Source: Georgenia_B sunbinii (GTDB lineage: Bacteria; Actinomycetota; Actinomycetes; Actinomycetales; Actinomycetaceae). From it: a DNA stretch of 64,000 nt. Where the stretch lies: assembly GCF_036421855.1 (NCBI RefSeq), contig NZ_JAZGOK010000004.1; one strand, 5' to 3'. The notes under the pieces were generated by a model, which made no database searches, was not told the origin of the DNA, and was given only the letters and a program-made list of their open reading frames with translations. The position numbers were made by a program, and so were the translations under genes. Shown here piece after piece: positions 40,666-50,895 of the stretch; positions within the stretch are counted from its first letter, which is position 1, and each line of letters begins with the position of its first letter.

Positions 40666-43649
40666 TCCTCCACCTCGTGGTGGCAGTGATCGCGCCAGCA
40701 TGCATGAAGCGGTGGGGCCGCAGGTTCTTCCTCGTCCTCGCCCTTGCCCCGGCGTCCGCCGCGGTGTGGGCCGCCACGAAGACCTCGGCGGTGCTCGCCG
40801 GCGACCACCCCGTCGTCGACGTCTCGTGGGTGCCGTCGCTGGGGATGAACCTCACCTTCCGGCTCGACACGCTGTCCTGGCTGATGGTGCTCATCGTCGG
40901 CGGTATCGGGGCGCTCGTGCTCGTCTACTGCGCGAGCTACTTCGCGGCCTCCGCGACGGGGCTCGGGCGGTTCGCCGGGGTGTTCATCGCCTTCGCGGGC
41001 ACGATGCTCGGGCTCGTCACGACGGACAACACGCTGCTGCTCTACGTCTTCTGGGAACTGACGACCGTCACCTCCTTCCTGCTCATCGGGCACTACCACG
41101 ATCGGCGCAACTCCCGGCGGGCCGCCCTCCAAGCGCTGATCCTCACCACGCTCGGCGGCCTGGCGATGCTCGCCGGCCTCGTCGCGCTCGGCGAGGTCGA
41201 GGGCGGCAGCTACGCGATGAGCGAGCTCATCGCCAACCCGCCCACCGGCGGCATCGTCCCCGTCGCGATCGCCCTCGTGCTGCTGGGCGCGGTGACGAAG
41301 TCGGCGATGCTTCCCTTCCACTTCTGGCTGCCGGCCGCGATGGCCGCCCCGACCCCGGTCAGCGCCTACCTGCACGCCGCTGCCATGGTCAAGGCCGGTG
41401 TCTACCTCGTCGCCCGGTTCGCCCCCGGCTTCAGCGACCTGGCGCTGTGGCGCTGGAGCATCCTCGTCCTCGGTGGCGGCACGCTGCTGCTCGGCGGCTA
41501 CCGGGCGCTGCGGCAGCACGACCTCAAGCTGCTCCTCGCCTTCGGCACGGTCAGCCAGCTCGGCCTCATCATCCTGCTCGTCGGTTTCGGCACCCAGGCC
41601 GTCGCCCTCGCCGGCGTCGCGATGATCGCCTCCCACGCGCTGTTCAAGGCCTGCCTGTTCCTCTGCGTCGGCACCATCGACTGGTCCGTCGGCAGCCGCG
41701 ACCTCCGTGAGCTCAGCGGGCTCGCCCGACGGATGCCGATGACCGCGGTGTCCGCCGGCGTGGCCACCGCCTCGATGGTGGGACTGCCGCCGCTCGTCGG
41801 CTACGTCGCCAAGGAGGGGGCGCTCGAGGGACTGCTCGCGGAGTCGGATGGCATGGCGACCGCGGCGCTCGTGCTCGTCGTCGTCGGCTCGATCCTCACC
41901 TTCGCCTACGGCCTGCGCTTCATGTGGGGCGCCTTCGCCAGCAAGCCCGGCGTGGCCGAGCCGCCGTCGCAGCGCACCTCGCGCCTCATCGTCGCGCCGA
42001 GCGCGGTGCTGGCCGCGGCGAGCCTCGTCGTGGGTCTCGTCCCGGCGTCGCTGGAGCACGTGCTCGCCCCGTTCGCCGAGACCTTCCCTGGGGAGCCCGG
42101 CCACCTGACGCTGTGGGGCGGCTTCGGCACCCCGGTCGTCCTCACCCTGCTCATCATCTGCGTCGGCCTGCTGCTCTTCGCCGCCCGCACCCGGGTCGAG
42201 CGGCTGCAGGACGCCTTCTGGGAGACCGACGGTGCCGAGGGCGCCTACCGCAAGACCATCCGTGGCCTCGAGCACCTCGCGGCCGACGTCACTGCCTTCA
42301 CCCAGCGCGGCTCGCTGCCCAACTATCTCTCGACCATCCTGTTCGTCACCGTCGCGCTCGGCGGCGGGGCAGCCCTCGGCTACGCCACGCTGCCCGACTC
42401 GGTGCGGCTGTGGGACAGCCGGGTGCAGCTCGCCGTCGTCGTCGTCATCGCGATCGCGGCGTTCCTCACCGCTCGTGCCCGCCGCCGGCTCAAGGCGGTG
42501 CTGCTGCTCGGCGTCAGCGGCTACGGGGTGGCGCTGCTCTACGAGCTCCACGGCGCACCGGACCTCGCGCTCACCCAGGTGCTCGTCGAGACGATCACGC
42601 TGGTGGTGTTCATCCTCGTGCTGCGCCGGCTGCCGGCGTACTTCTCCAACCGTCCGCTGGCGGTCTCCCGCTGGTGGCGCGCGGGCCTCGGCGTCATCAC
42701 CGGGCTGACGATGGCCGGCCTCAGCCTCGTCGCATCCGGCAGCCGGGTCCACACCCCGGTGTCGGCGGATTTCGCGCGGGAGGCCTACGAGTACGGGTAC
42801 GGCAAGAACATCGTCAACGTCACGCTCGTCGACATCCGCGCCTGGGACACCATGGGCGAGCTCTCGGTGCTGCTCGCCGCGGCGACCGGCATCGCGTCGC
42901 TGATCTTCCTACGCTCCCGGTCCGGCAAGATCGACCGCGCCGGCCGGCTGGCGGAGGCCAAGGCCAAGCACGAGGTCTGGCCGTCACCGGTACCCGACCG
43001 GGCCGCCGCGCTGCGCCGCGCGAGGCCGACCGAGGCGCCGGAGACGCTGCGCGCCCCGGGCCGTAACCGGGAGTGGCTCAGCGGCGGCAGCACGCTCTCG
43101 CCGCAGCGCCGATCGGTGATCTTCGAGGTCGGCACCCGGATGGTGTTCCACACCATGCTGGTCTTCTCGGTGTTCCTGCTGCTCGCCGGGCACAACGCCC
43201 CGGGCGGCGGCTTCGCCGGTGGCCTCATCGCCGGGATCGCGCTGACCGTGCGCTACCTCGCCGGCGGGCGCTACGAGCTCGGCGAGGCCGCGCCGGTGCA
43301 GGCCGGCTGGTTGCTCGGCGCCGGGATGTTCATCGCCGCCGCGGCCGGCGCGCTGCCGCTGGCGTTCGGCGGCGACGTCCTGCAGTCCATCGCCATCGAC
43401 GTGGACCTGGGCATCTACGGCGAGCTCCACCTGGTCACCACGCTGTTCTTCGACGTCGGGGTGTACCTCGTCGTCGTCGGCCTCGTGCTGGACATCCTGC
43501 GGACGCTCGGCGCCGAGGTCGACCGGCAGGGTGAGCTCGAGGGCAGCGTCGCGCCCGACGTCGCCTACGACTCGCCGACGGTCGCGGCCGACGACGCCGC
43601 GCCCGAGGCAGCCCCAGTGCCGAGCCCGTCAACCGGGGGCCGACGATGA
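40650..43649 (+). CDS. mrpA: Na+/H+ antiporter Mrp subunit A-B fusion
   Basis: 999 residues with about 24 membrane helices. The N-terminal 750 residues are MrpA/NuoL-like (proton-conducting NADH-dehydrogenase-type domain; [41 protein letters not shown]), and the C-terminal part (about 830-970) is an MrpB/MnhB domain ([29 protein letters not shown]). Fusion of A and B is typical of actinobacteria. It forms the core of the Mrp secondary antiporter that extrudes Na+ in exchange for H+. The GTG start is preceded by the leader ORF; the ribosome binding site is GGGAG. Confidence 0.93.
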   Translation: MLQLLILHLVVAVIAPACMKRWGRRFFLVLALAPASAAVWAATKTSAVLAGDHPVVDVSWVPSLGMNLTFRLDTLSWLMVLIVGGIGALVLVYCASYFAASATGLGRFAGVFIAFAGTMLGLVTTDNTLLLYVFWELTTVTSFLLIGHYHDRRNSRRAALQALILTTLGGLAMLAGLVALGEVEGGSYAMSELIANPPTGGIVPVAIALVLLGAVTKSAMLPFHFWLPAAMAAPTPVSAYLHAAAMVKAGVYLVARFAPGFSDLALWRWSILVLGGGTLLLGGYRALRQHDLKLLLAFGTVSQLGLIILLVGFGTQAVALAGVAMIASHALFKACLFLCVGTIDWSVGSRDLRELSGLARRMPMTAVSAGVATASMVGLPPLVGYVAKEGALEGLLAESDGMATAALVLVVVGSILTFAYGLRFMWGAFASKPGVAEPPSQRTSRLIVAPSAVLAAASLVVGLVPASLEHVLAPFAETFPGEPGHLTLWGGFGTPVVLTLLIICVGLLLFAARTRVERLQDAFWETDGAEGAYRKTIRGLEHLAADVTAFTQRGSLPNYLSTILFVTVALGGGAALGYATLPDSVRLWDSRVQLAVVVVIAIAAFLTARARRRLKAVLLLGVSGYGVALLYELHGAPDLALTQVLVETITLVVFILVLRRLPAYFSNRPLAVSRWWRAGLGVITGLTMAGLSLVASGSRVHTPVSADFAREAYEYGYGKNIVNVTLVDIRAWDTMGELSVLLAAATGIASLIFLRSRSGKIDRAGRLAEAKAKHEVWPSPVPDRAAALRRARPTEAPETLRAPGRNREWLSGGSTLSPQRRSVIFEVGTRMVFHTMLVFSVFLLLAGHNAPGGGFAGGLIAGIALTVRYLAGGRYELGEAAPVQAGWLLGAGMFIAAAAGALPLAFGGDVLQSIAIDVDLGIYGELHLVTTLFFDVGVYLVVVGLVLDILRTLGAEVDRQGELEGSVAPDVAYDSPTVAADDAAPEAAPVPSPSTGGRR

Positions 43650-44170
43650 TCGATACCTCTCCCAGCCTCGCGCTGGTCCTGCTCGTCGCAGTGCTCGTCG
43701 GCACCGGCGTCTACCTGCTGCTCGAGCGCAGCCTCACCCGGATCATCGTCGGCATCGCGCTCATCTCCAACGGCGTCAACGTCATGTTCCTCATCGCCGG
43801 TGGTCGCGCCGGCGGGCCGCCGCTCGTGGGGTCCACCGACCCGGCGGAGATGAGCGACCCGCTGCCGCAGGCCATGGTGCTCACCGCCATCGTCATCACC
43901 CTCGGGCTCACCGCGTTCCTCCTCTCGCTGGCGTACCGGTCGTGGCAGCTCCACGGGCACGACGAGGTCCAGGACGACCTCGAGGACCGCCGGATCGCCC
44001 GCCGGGCCGAGCGCAACGAGCTGTCGGAGCGGAGCACGGACGACGCCGGGAGCACGCTGGCCGAGGATGCCGCCAAGACCCGCGACGAGACCGCCACCTC
44101 GAGCGACCACGCCCCGACGGGCCACCACCCGCCCGCCATCAGCAGCGACGACGGAGAGGAGCTGCGGTGA
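43646..44170 (+). CDS. mrpC: Mrp antiporter subunit C
   Basis: 174 residues. Three membrane helices (about 5-27, 31-50 and 75-97) with [19 protein letters not shown] and [23 protein letters not shown], the MnhC/NuoK signature. Beyond residue 110 there is a long acidic, Ser/Thr-rich cytoplasmic tail not found in short MnhC proteins. ATG overlaps the mrpA stop. Confidence 0.92.
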   Translation: MIDTSPSLALVLLVAVLVGTGVYLLLERSLTRIIVGIALISNGVNVMFLIAGGRAGGPPLVGSTDPAEMSDPLPQAMVLTAIVITLGLTAFLLSLAYRSWQLHGHDEVQDDLEDRRIARRAERNELSERSTDDAGSTLAEDAAKTRDETATSSDHAPTGHHPPAISSDDGEELR

Positions 44171-45756
44171 ACGCACTCGTCCCACTGCCGGTCCTCATCC
44201 CGCTGCTGGCCGCCGGCATCGCGCTCGCCCTGGCACGGTTCCCCCGCGCCCAGCGCCTCGTCACGCTCGGTGCGCTCACCAGCGTGCTGGGGATCGCGAT
44301 CGTCCTGCTCGTCGCCGTCAACGACGGCCCCCTCGCGGTGGACATCGGCGGCTGGGCGGCGCCGGTGGGGATCGCGCTGGTCGCCGACCGGCTGTCGGCG
44401 ATCATGCTGGTCGTCTCGGTGGCCGTCACCCTCGGCGTCCTCGTGTACTCGCTGGCGCAGGGCAACGCCGACGGTGACGACGGCGCCCCGGTGGCGATCT
44501 ACCACCCCACCTACCTCATCCTGTCCGCGGGCGTGTCCAACGCGTTCCTCACCGGGGACCTCTTCAACCTCTATGTGGGCTTCGAGATCCTCCTCGTGTC
44601 CAGCTTCGTGCTCATCACCCTCGGCGGCTCACGGGAGCGGGTCCGCTCGGGCACCGTCTACATCGTCGTGTCGATCCTGTCCTCGGTGGTGTTCCTCGCG
44701 GCGATCGCGCTGGTCTACGCGGCGACCGGCACCGTCAACCTCGCCCAGCTGTCCATCCGGCTCGCCGAGATCGATCCGGGCACCGCGCTGGTGCTCCAGC
44801 TGATGCTGCTCGTCGCCTTTGGCATCAAGGCCGCGGTGTTCCCGCTGCACGCCTGGCTGCCGGACTCCTACCCGACCGCCCCCGCACCGGTCACCGCGGT
44901 GTTCGCCGGGCTGCTGACGAAGGTCGGGGTGTACGCGATCATCCGCACCCAGACCCTGCTGTTCCCCGACGGCAGGCTGGACAACCTGCTCCTCGTCGTC
45001 GCGCTGGTGACGATGATCGTCGGCATCCTCGGCGCTGTCGCGCAGCAGGACATCAAACGGCTGCTGTCCTTCACCCTCGTGAGCCACATCGGCTACATGA
45101 TCTGGGGGGTGGCGATGTCGAGCGCCGCCGGGCTCTCCTCGGCGATCTTCTACGTGGTCCACCACATCACCGTGCAGACCGCGCTGTTCCTCATCGCAGG
45201 CCTCATCGAGCGCCGCGGCGGCACGACGTCGCTCGCCAAGCTCGGCTCGCTGGCGCGCCTCTCCCCGGTGCTCGCGATCCTCTACTTCATCCCGGCGATG
45301 AACCTCGCCGGGATCCCGCCGATGTCCGGCTTCCTCGGCAAGGTCGGCCTCATCGAGGCCGGCGTCAACGAGGGCGGCCCGCTGGCGTGGACGCTCATCG
45401 CCGGCTCGCTGGTCACCAGCCTCCTGACGCTCTACGCGGTGACCAAGGCCTGGAACCAGGCGTTCTGGCAGGAAGCGCCCGAGCCGCTGCCGGACTCCCC
45501 GATCCCGCGCTCGATGCTCCAGCCGGCCGCCGCGCTCGTCGTCATGTCGCTCGCGTTCACCGTCGTCGCCGGCCCGCTGCAGGAGTACACCGACCGGGCC
45601 GCTCGCGACCTGCGGGCGCAGAGCCCGTACGTCACCGCGGTGCTGCCAGACGGGGTCCGTGGCACCGGGCAGTCGCCCGAGGTCACCGAGGACGCCGAGC
45701 GGGACCACGGCACCGGCGACGTCGATGATGCTCCGGAGACGAGGGAGCTGCCGTGA
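44167..45756 (+). CDS. mrpD: Mrp antiporter subunit D
   Basis: 529 residues with about 14 helices, NuoN/M-like. LFNLYVGFEILLVSSFVLI contains the key Glu, and KAAVFPLHAWLPDSYPTAPAPVTAVFAGLLTKVGVYAI carries the lysine/proline signature of MrpD. The last 60 residues are an acidic tail. GTG overlaps the mrpC stop. Confidence 0.93.
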   Translation: MNALVPLPVLIPLLAAGIALALARFPRAQRLVTLGALTSVLGIAIVLLVAVNDGPLAVDIGGWAAPVGIALVADRLSAIMLVVSVAVTLGVLVYSLAQGNADGDDGAPVAIYHPTYLILSAGVSNAFLTGDLFNLYVGFEILLVSSFVLITLGGSRERVRSGTVYIVVSILSSVVFLAAIALVYAATGTVNLAQLSIRLAEIDPGTALVLQLMLLVAFGIKAAVFPLHAWLPDSYPTAPAPVTAVFAGLLTKVGVYAIIRTQTLLFPDGRLDNLLLVVALVTMIVGILGAVAQQDIKRLLSFTLVSHIGYMIWGVAMSSAAGLSSAIFYVVHHITVQTALFLIAGLIERRGGTTSLAKLGSLARLSPVLAILYFIPAMNLAGIPPMSGFLGKVGLIEAGVNEGGPLAWTLIAGSLVTSLLTLYAVTKAWNQAFWQEAPEPLPDSPIPRSMLQPAAALVVMSLAFTVVAGPLQEYTDRAARDLRAQSPYVTAVLPDGVRGTGQSPEVTEDAERDHGTGDVDDAPETRELP

Positions 45757-46408
45757 AGCACACCTCGATGGACTTCCCGCGCGCCCCGCAGCGCCGCCGT
45801 CGGCTCGCCGCCAGCTGGGGGCTGCTGCTGTGGCTCACCGTCGTGTGGGTCTTCCTCTGGGGCGAGGTCACGGTGGCCAACGTCGTCAACGGCGTCATCG
45901 TCGCGATCGTCGTCACCAGCGTGCTCGCCCTGCCGGCGACCGACTTCAACGGCAGCTTCCGGCCGCTGGGCGTGATCATCTTCGTCAGCCGTTTCCTGTG
46001 GGACGTCGTCCGCGCCTCGCTCGACGTCACCCGCATCGTGGTCCGCAAGGAACCGCCGCACGGTGCCGTCATCCGGGTGCGGCTGCGCAGCCACTCCGAC
46101 TTCTACCTCACGATGACCTCCGGGCTGACCGCGCTGGTGCCGGGGTCCGTCGTCGTCGAGGCGCACCGGGTCACCGGGACGATCTACGTCCACGTGCTCG
46201 ACGTCGAGATGCACGGCGGGCTGGAGCAGGCCCACCTGTCGGTGCTGGAGCAGGAGGAGCGGGTGCTGCGCGCCTTCGGCTCGCGCGAGGAGCTGCTCGA
46301 CGCCGGGCTGGTGCCCGGCAGCACCTCCCGTGCCGGGTACCTGGTCTCCCGCAGCGGGCAGCGGATCCAGGACGACGTCGTCGCACGCCGGGACACCGAG
46401 GAGCGCCG

Positions 46409-46412
<4 letters not shown>
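45753..46412 (+). CDS. mrpE: Mrp antiporter subunit E
   Basis: 219 residues. Two N-terminal membrane helices (about 20-40 and 70-90), then a soluble part with the MnhE motif SDFYLTMTSGLTALVPGSVVVE and GTIYVHVLDV. Longer than enterobacterial members because of a C-terminal extension (about 160-219). GTG overlaps the mrpD stop. Confidence 0.92.
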
Positions 46413-46911
<499 letters not shown>

Positions 46912-46915
<4 letters not shown>

Positions 46916-47391
46916 CCGCGGTTGAGATCGCCGACCTCGTCGGCGCCGTCTTCCTGCTGCTGGGCTCGATGCTCGCGGTCGTCGCGGGTCTCGGCGCGCT
47001 GCGGCTGCCGGACCTGGTGTCACGGATGCACGCGGCGACCAAGCCGCAGGTCTTCGGCCTCATGCTGCTGATGACCGGGCTGGCGCTGACGCTGCGCAGC
47101 CTGGCGATGACCTTTGCGCTCGTGCTCGTGGTCGCGTTCCAGCTGGTCACCGCACCCATCTCGGCGCACATGCTCAGCCGGGCCGGCTACCGGACCGGCA
47201 AGGTGGATGCTGAGCTCATGGTGGTCGACGAGCTCACCGAGGACCTCGAGCGGGCCGACAAGCTCGACGAGCTCGACCGGCTCGAGGCCGAACGTGCCGA
47301 GCAGGAGGCCGAGCGCCGGGAGCGCGCGGAGCGCACCGACCCGGAGTCCGCTGCCCGGGAGCCGGGCGACGAGGACGACGGGACGCGCTGA
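46912..47391 (+). CDS. mrpG: Mrp antiporter subunit G
   Basis: 159 residues. Three membrane helices (about 10-30, 40-60 and 65-85) with DLVSRMHAATKPQVFGLML, the PhaG/MnhG signature, then a charged helical tail (LERADKLDELDRLEAERAEQE) likely forming a coiled coil. Last gene of the operon. ATG overlaps the mrpF stop. Confidence 0.92.
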
Positions 47392-47421
47392 CCACGGTCA
47401 GTCAGCGCGGCACCGCGACCG

Positions 47422-47679
47422 TCAGGGCTTCTGCTCGATCGGACCGCCGTACCACTTGGCCGCGCCGGCCTGGGCGAGCTGCCGGCTGATCCCGATGATC
47501 GCGCCGCTGACGGCGGCGAAGATGACGATCTCGACGAGGCTGATGGACGGGTCGTTCGGGTCGTCGCCCGGAGGCTCGTGACCGGTGACGGCCTTCCAGC
47601 CGATGTCGAGCACCTTGTTGGCGACCAGCCCGGCAACAACTGCCGAGCCGGCACTGACGATCTTCCAGCCGATGTCCAT
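47422..47679 (-). CDS. DUF4235 small membrane protein
   Basis: 85 residues. Starts MDIGWKIVSAGSAVVAGLVANKVLDIGWKAVTG, then an acidic loop and a second helix around VEIVIFAAVSGAIIGISRQL. Membrane protein of about two helices, common in actinobacteria, function unknown. GGAG 4 nt before the ATG. Converges on the mrp operon. Confidence 0.85.
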   Translation of the reverse strand: MDIGWKIVSAGSAVVAGLVANKVLDIGWKAVTGHEPPGDDPNDPSISLVEIVIFAAVSGAIIGISRQLAQAGAAKWYGGPIEQKP

Positions 47680-47793
47680 GCTTCTCCGTCCGCGTGCGTG
47701 AATGACTCGCCCCAAACTATCGGCCCCCGCCCCCCAGCGCACCACCCACCCCCCTCTCAGCCCTCTCTCAGCCCCCTCACCCACCCCCTCTCG

Positions 47794-47810
47794 CCGACAG
47801 CGGGATTGTC
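47794..47810 (-). repeat. Single inverted copy of the 18-bp intergenic repeat
   Basis: Read on the minus strand, GACAATCCCGCTGTCGG matches unit 1 of the arrays at 4715 and 15562, with conserved flanks (GYG-N-GGACAAT). Confidence 0.75.
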
Positions 47811-47875
47811 CACGCGCCGCCTGCCTCGAGCCGGGCCGCACTCGCGCAGCCCCGGGGTTAGGATGGTCTGGAACG

Positions 47876-47959
47876 ACAGGGGAGCACCGAGAGGTGCTGA
47901 GAGTGCGGCAGACCGCAGACCCTCGAACCTGCCCGGTTAGCACCGGCGAAGGAAGTCGG
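47876..47959 (+). ncRNA. TPP riboswitch (thi box)
   Basis: Contains the conserved elements in order: GGGGAGC, GGTGCTGAGAGTGC, GACCGCAGACCCTCGAACCTG, CCGGTTAGCACCGGCGAAGGAAGTCGG. The P3 helix is short. It lies 70 bp before thiB, a thiamin uptake gene. Confidence 0.92.
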
Positions 47960-48001
47960 GATTCTCTCCCCGTGCCCCACCGACCACCGGTGGGCGCGGC
48001 C

Positions 48002-48021
48002 CCTCCTTGATCCTGAGGAGG
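48002..48021 (+). promoter_or_regulatory. Hairpin masking the Shine-Dalgarno of thiB
   Basis: CCTCCT (48002-48007) is complementary to the ribosome binding site AGGAGG (48016-48021), loop TGATCCTG. A second hairpin, CCCACCG/CGGTGGG (47976-47994), lies between it and the riboswitch. Together they fit translational control: ligand-bound RNA would leave the mask in place. Confidence 0.7.
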
Positions 48022-48028
48022 ACACCGA

Positions 48029-49126
48029 ATGATGACCAACCACCACCACCCGAGCGGCCGGACTGCCGGCAGCCGGCGGCTGCTCGGCGCCACCGCCACC
48101 GCTGCCGCGCTGCTGGTCGCCGGCGGCTGCAGCGTCCTCGGCAGCGGGGACGGCGGGTCGAGCAACGACCCTGCCACCGACGGCGGCTCGGCCACCGACT
48201 CCGGTGGCGAGCTCACCGTCGTGACCCACGACTCGTTCAACCTCAGCGAGGGGCTGATCGCCTCGTTCGAGGAAGCCACCGGCTACCGGGTCACCCAGGT
48301 GGCGCCGGGCGACGGCGGTGCGCTGGTCAACCAGCTCATCCTCACCGCCGACAACCCGCTGGGTGACGTCGTCTACGGCATCGACAACTCCTTCGCCGCC
48401 CGGGCGCTGGACGCCGGCGTGCTCGCGCCCTACGAGCCGGCCGGCGCGCCGGCCGAGGGCTATGAGGGCGCTCTCACCGCGATCGACTTCGGTGACGTCT
48501 GCATCAACATCGACCACGAGTGGTTCGCCGACCATGGCATCGAGGAGCCGGCGACCCTCGAGGACCTCACCGACCCCCAGTACGCCGACCTGCTCGTCGT
48601 CACCAACCCCGCGACCTCCTCGCCCGGCCTGTCCTTCCTGCTCGCCACCGTCGGTGCCTTCGGGGACGACGGCTGGCAGCAGTACTGGCAGGACCTGACC
48701 GCCAACGGCGTGCGGGTCACCGAGGGCTGGTCCGACGCCTACTACGTCGACTTCTCCGGCTCCGAGGGTGCCGGGCCCCGGCCGCTCGTGCTGTCCTACT
48801 CCTCCTCACCGGCCGCGGAAGAGCCCGGCCGCACCGGTGCGCTGCTCGACACCTGCTTCCGGCAGACGGAGTACGCCGGGGTCCTCGCCGGCGCGCAGAA
48901 CCCTGAGGGGGCGGAGGCGTTCATCGACTTCCTCCTCTCGCCCGAGGTGCAGGAGGACATCCCCGGCCAGATGTACATGTACCCCGCCGACCCGGACGCC
49001 ACCCTGCCCGTGGAGTGGGCTGAGCACGCTCCGGTGAGCGAGAACCCGCACGGGGTCGACCCCGCGGACATCGCCGCCGGGCGCGACGAGTGGATCCGGA
49101 CGTGGACCGAGATCGTCATCGGCTGA
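48029..49126 (+). CDS. thiB: Thiamine ABC transporter substrate-binding lipoprotein
   Basis: 365 residues. A twin-Arg-free signal peptide with lipobox VAGGC (Cys near 34), a Gly/Ser/Asp-rich linker, then an extracellular solute-binding domain (LTVVTHDSFNLSEG; GDVVYGIDNSFAARALDAG; DVCINIDHEW; VTNPATSSPGLSFLLATVGAFG). The TPP riboswitch upstream and the permease and ATPase downstream point to thiamin or thiamin phosphates. ATG 48029 has AGGAGG 7 nt upstream. Confidence 0.93.
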   Translation: MMTNHHHPSGRTAGSRRLLGATATAAALLVAGGCSVLGSGDGGSSNDPATDGGSATDSGGELTVVTHDSFNLSEGLIASFEEATGYRVTQVAPGDGGALVNQLILTADNPLGDVVYGIDNSFAARALDAGVLAPYEPAGAPAEGYEGALTAIDFGDVCINIDHEWFADHGIEEPATLEDLTDPQYADLLVVTNPATSSPGLSFLLATVGAFGDDGWQQYWQDLTANGVRVTEGWSDAYYVDFSGSEGAGPRPLVLSYSSSPAAEEPGRTGALLDTCFRQTEYAGVLAGAQNPEGAEAFIDFLLSPEVQEDIPGQMYMYPADPDATLPVEWAEHAPVSENPHGVDPADIAAGRDEWIRTWTEIVIG

Positions 49127-50895
49127 TGACCCGAGTCCTGGCCGAGGCGGACCCGGCGGCGTCGGCCGCCCGCCCGGCACCGGTCGACGGCGGCGCGCGG
49201 TGGGCGCCGCGCCGCCGTCGCCCGTCGGTGACGGCGGTGCTCGGCTGGTCGTTGGCCGCCGGGTTGCCGCTGGCCTTCCTCGGGGTGTTCTTCCTGTGGC
49301 CGGTGCTGACGATGGCCGGCCGCGGCCTGGTCGACGGCGGGGCGCTGGACCTCACCGGCGCCGCCGAGGTGCTGTCGCGACCCCGGACCTGGCGCATCCT
49401 CGGCACCACGGTGGCGCAGTCCGTCGCCGGCACCGTGGTGTCGCTGCTGCTCGGGCTGCCCGGCGCGTACGTGCTCTACCGGCGCCGGTTCCGCGGCCGG
49501 CGCGTGCTGCGCGGCTTCATCACGGTGCCGTTCGTGCTGCCGACCGTCGTCGTCGGAGTGGCGTTCCGATCACTGCTCGTCGAGACCGGACCGCTCGGCT
49601 TCCTCGGCCTCGACGGCAGCTTCGCCGCGATCGTCGCCGCGCTGGTGTTCTTCAACTACTCCGTGGTGGTACGGACCGTCGGCGGGATGTGGGAACGGCT
49701 CGACCCCCGTGCCGAGGAGGCAGCCCGCAGCCTGGGCGCGTCGCCGTGGACCGCGTTCCGTACCGTCACGCTGCCGGCGCTGGCGCCGGCGATCGCCTCG
49801 GCCGCCGCTGTCGTCTTCCTGTTCTGCGCGACCTCCTTCGGGATCGTCCTCACCCTCGGCGGGATCCGGTACGGCACCATCGAGACCGAGATCTGGATCC
49901 AGACCACCCAGTTCCTCGACCTGCGGGCCGCGGCAGTGCTGTCGATCGTCCAGCTCGCCGTCGTCGGCCTCGCGCTGTGGCTGGCCGCCCGGACCCGCCG
50001 CCGTCAGGAGCGGGCCCTGGAGCTGCGCACCGACGCCGCCGCTGTCGGCCGGCTCCGGCTGCGCGGGACGGCGAGTGGGCCGGGACCGGACGCCGGACCG
50101 GCGCTGGTGACCGCCGTCGTCGTGCTCGGTCTGCTCGCGCTGCCGCTGGCCCACCTGTTCGTCGGGTCGCTGCGCACGCCGGACGGCTGGGGGCTGGGCA
50201 ACTACCTGCGGCTGGGCACCACCGGCGGGACGAACGCGCTCACCGTCACGGTGTGGGAGGCGGCCGCGAACTCGCTGCGGATCGCCGTCGACGCCACCGT
50301 GATGGCGGTGGTCGTCGGCACCCTGGTGGCGGTCGTGGTCTCGCGGCGGCCCCGCACCCGCGCCGGTCGGCGCGGTCTCGCGGTTCTCGACACCGTCTTC
50401 ATGCTCCCGCTGGGGGTCTCGGCGGTGACGGTCGGCTTCGGCTTCCTCATCACCCTCGACTCCCCGCCGCTGGACCTGCGCAGCTCGGCGATCATCGTGC
50501 CGATCGCGCAGGCGGTGGTCGCGGTGCCGATCGTCGTGCGGACGGTGCTGCCGGTGCTGCGGGCCATCGACCCGCGGTTGCGAGAGGTGGCCGGGGTGCT
50601 GGGTGCCTCGCCGTGGCGGGTGCTGCTGACCGTGGACGGGCCCTTCCTCGTGCGGGGCTTCGGGCTGGCGGTGGGCTTTGCGTTCGCCGTCTCGCTGGGC
50701 GAGTTCGGCGCGACGTCGTTCCTCGCCCGGCCGGAGAGCCCGACGCTTCCGGTGGTCATCTTCCGGCTCATCGGCCGGCCCGGCGCAGAGAACTACGGCA
50801 TGGCGCTCGCGGCATCGGTGGTGCTGGCGGCGCTGACCGCGACGGTGATGATGGTGGCTGAGCGGTTGCGGGGGGACAGGATGGGGGCATGGTGA
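49126..50895 (+). CDS. thiP: Thiamine ABC transporter permease
   Basis: 589 residues, about 12 helices, with two fused binding-protein-dependent transport domains. The EAA-type loops read EEAARSLGASPWTAFRTVTLPALAPA and REVAGVLGASPWRVLLTVDGPFLVRG. Same domain plan as enterobacterial ThiP. ATG shares a base with the thiB stop (TGATG). Confidence 0.92.
   Translation: MTRVLAEADPAASAARPAPVDGGARWAPRRRRPSVTAVLGWSLAAGLPLAFLGVFFLWPVLTMAGRGLVDGGALDLTGAAEVLSRPRTWRILGTTVAQSVAGTVVSLLLGLPGAYVLYRRRFRGRRVLRGFITVPFVLPTVVVGVAFRSLLVETGPLGFLGLDGSFAAIVAALVFFNYSVVVRTVGGMWERLDPRAEEAARSLGASPWTAFRTVTLPALAPAIASAAAVVFLFCATSFGIVLTLGGIRYGTIETEIWIQTTQFLDLRAAAVLSIVQLAVVGLALWLAARTRRRQERALELRTDAAAVGRLRLRGTASGPGPDAGPALVTAVVVLGLLALPLAHLFVGSLRTPDGWGLGNYLRLGTTGGTNALTVTVWEAAANSLRIAVDATVMAVVVGTLVAVVVSRRPRTRAGRRGLAVLDTVFMLPLGVSAVTVGFGFLITLDSPPLDLRSSAIIVPIAQAVVAVPIVVRTVLPVLRAIDPRLREVAGVLGASPWRVLLTVDGPFLVRGFGLAVGFAFAVSLGEFGATSFLARPESPTLPVVIFRLIGRPGAENYGMALAASVVLAALTATVMMVAERLRGDRMGAW

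Noticed and set aside
40275..42752. Minus-strand frame of 825 codons over mrpA
   Set aside because: Antisense shadow with Arg/Asp/Gln-rich composition; the plus strand encodes a clear MrpA.
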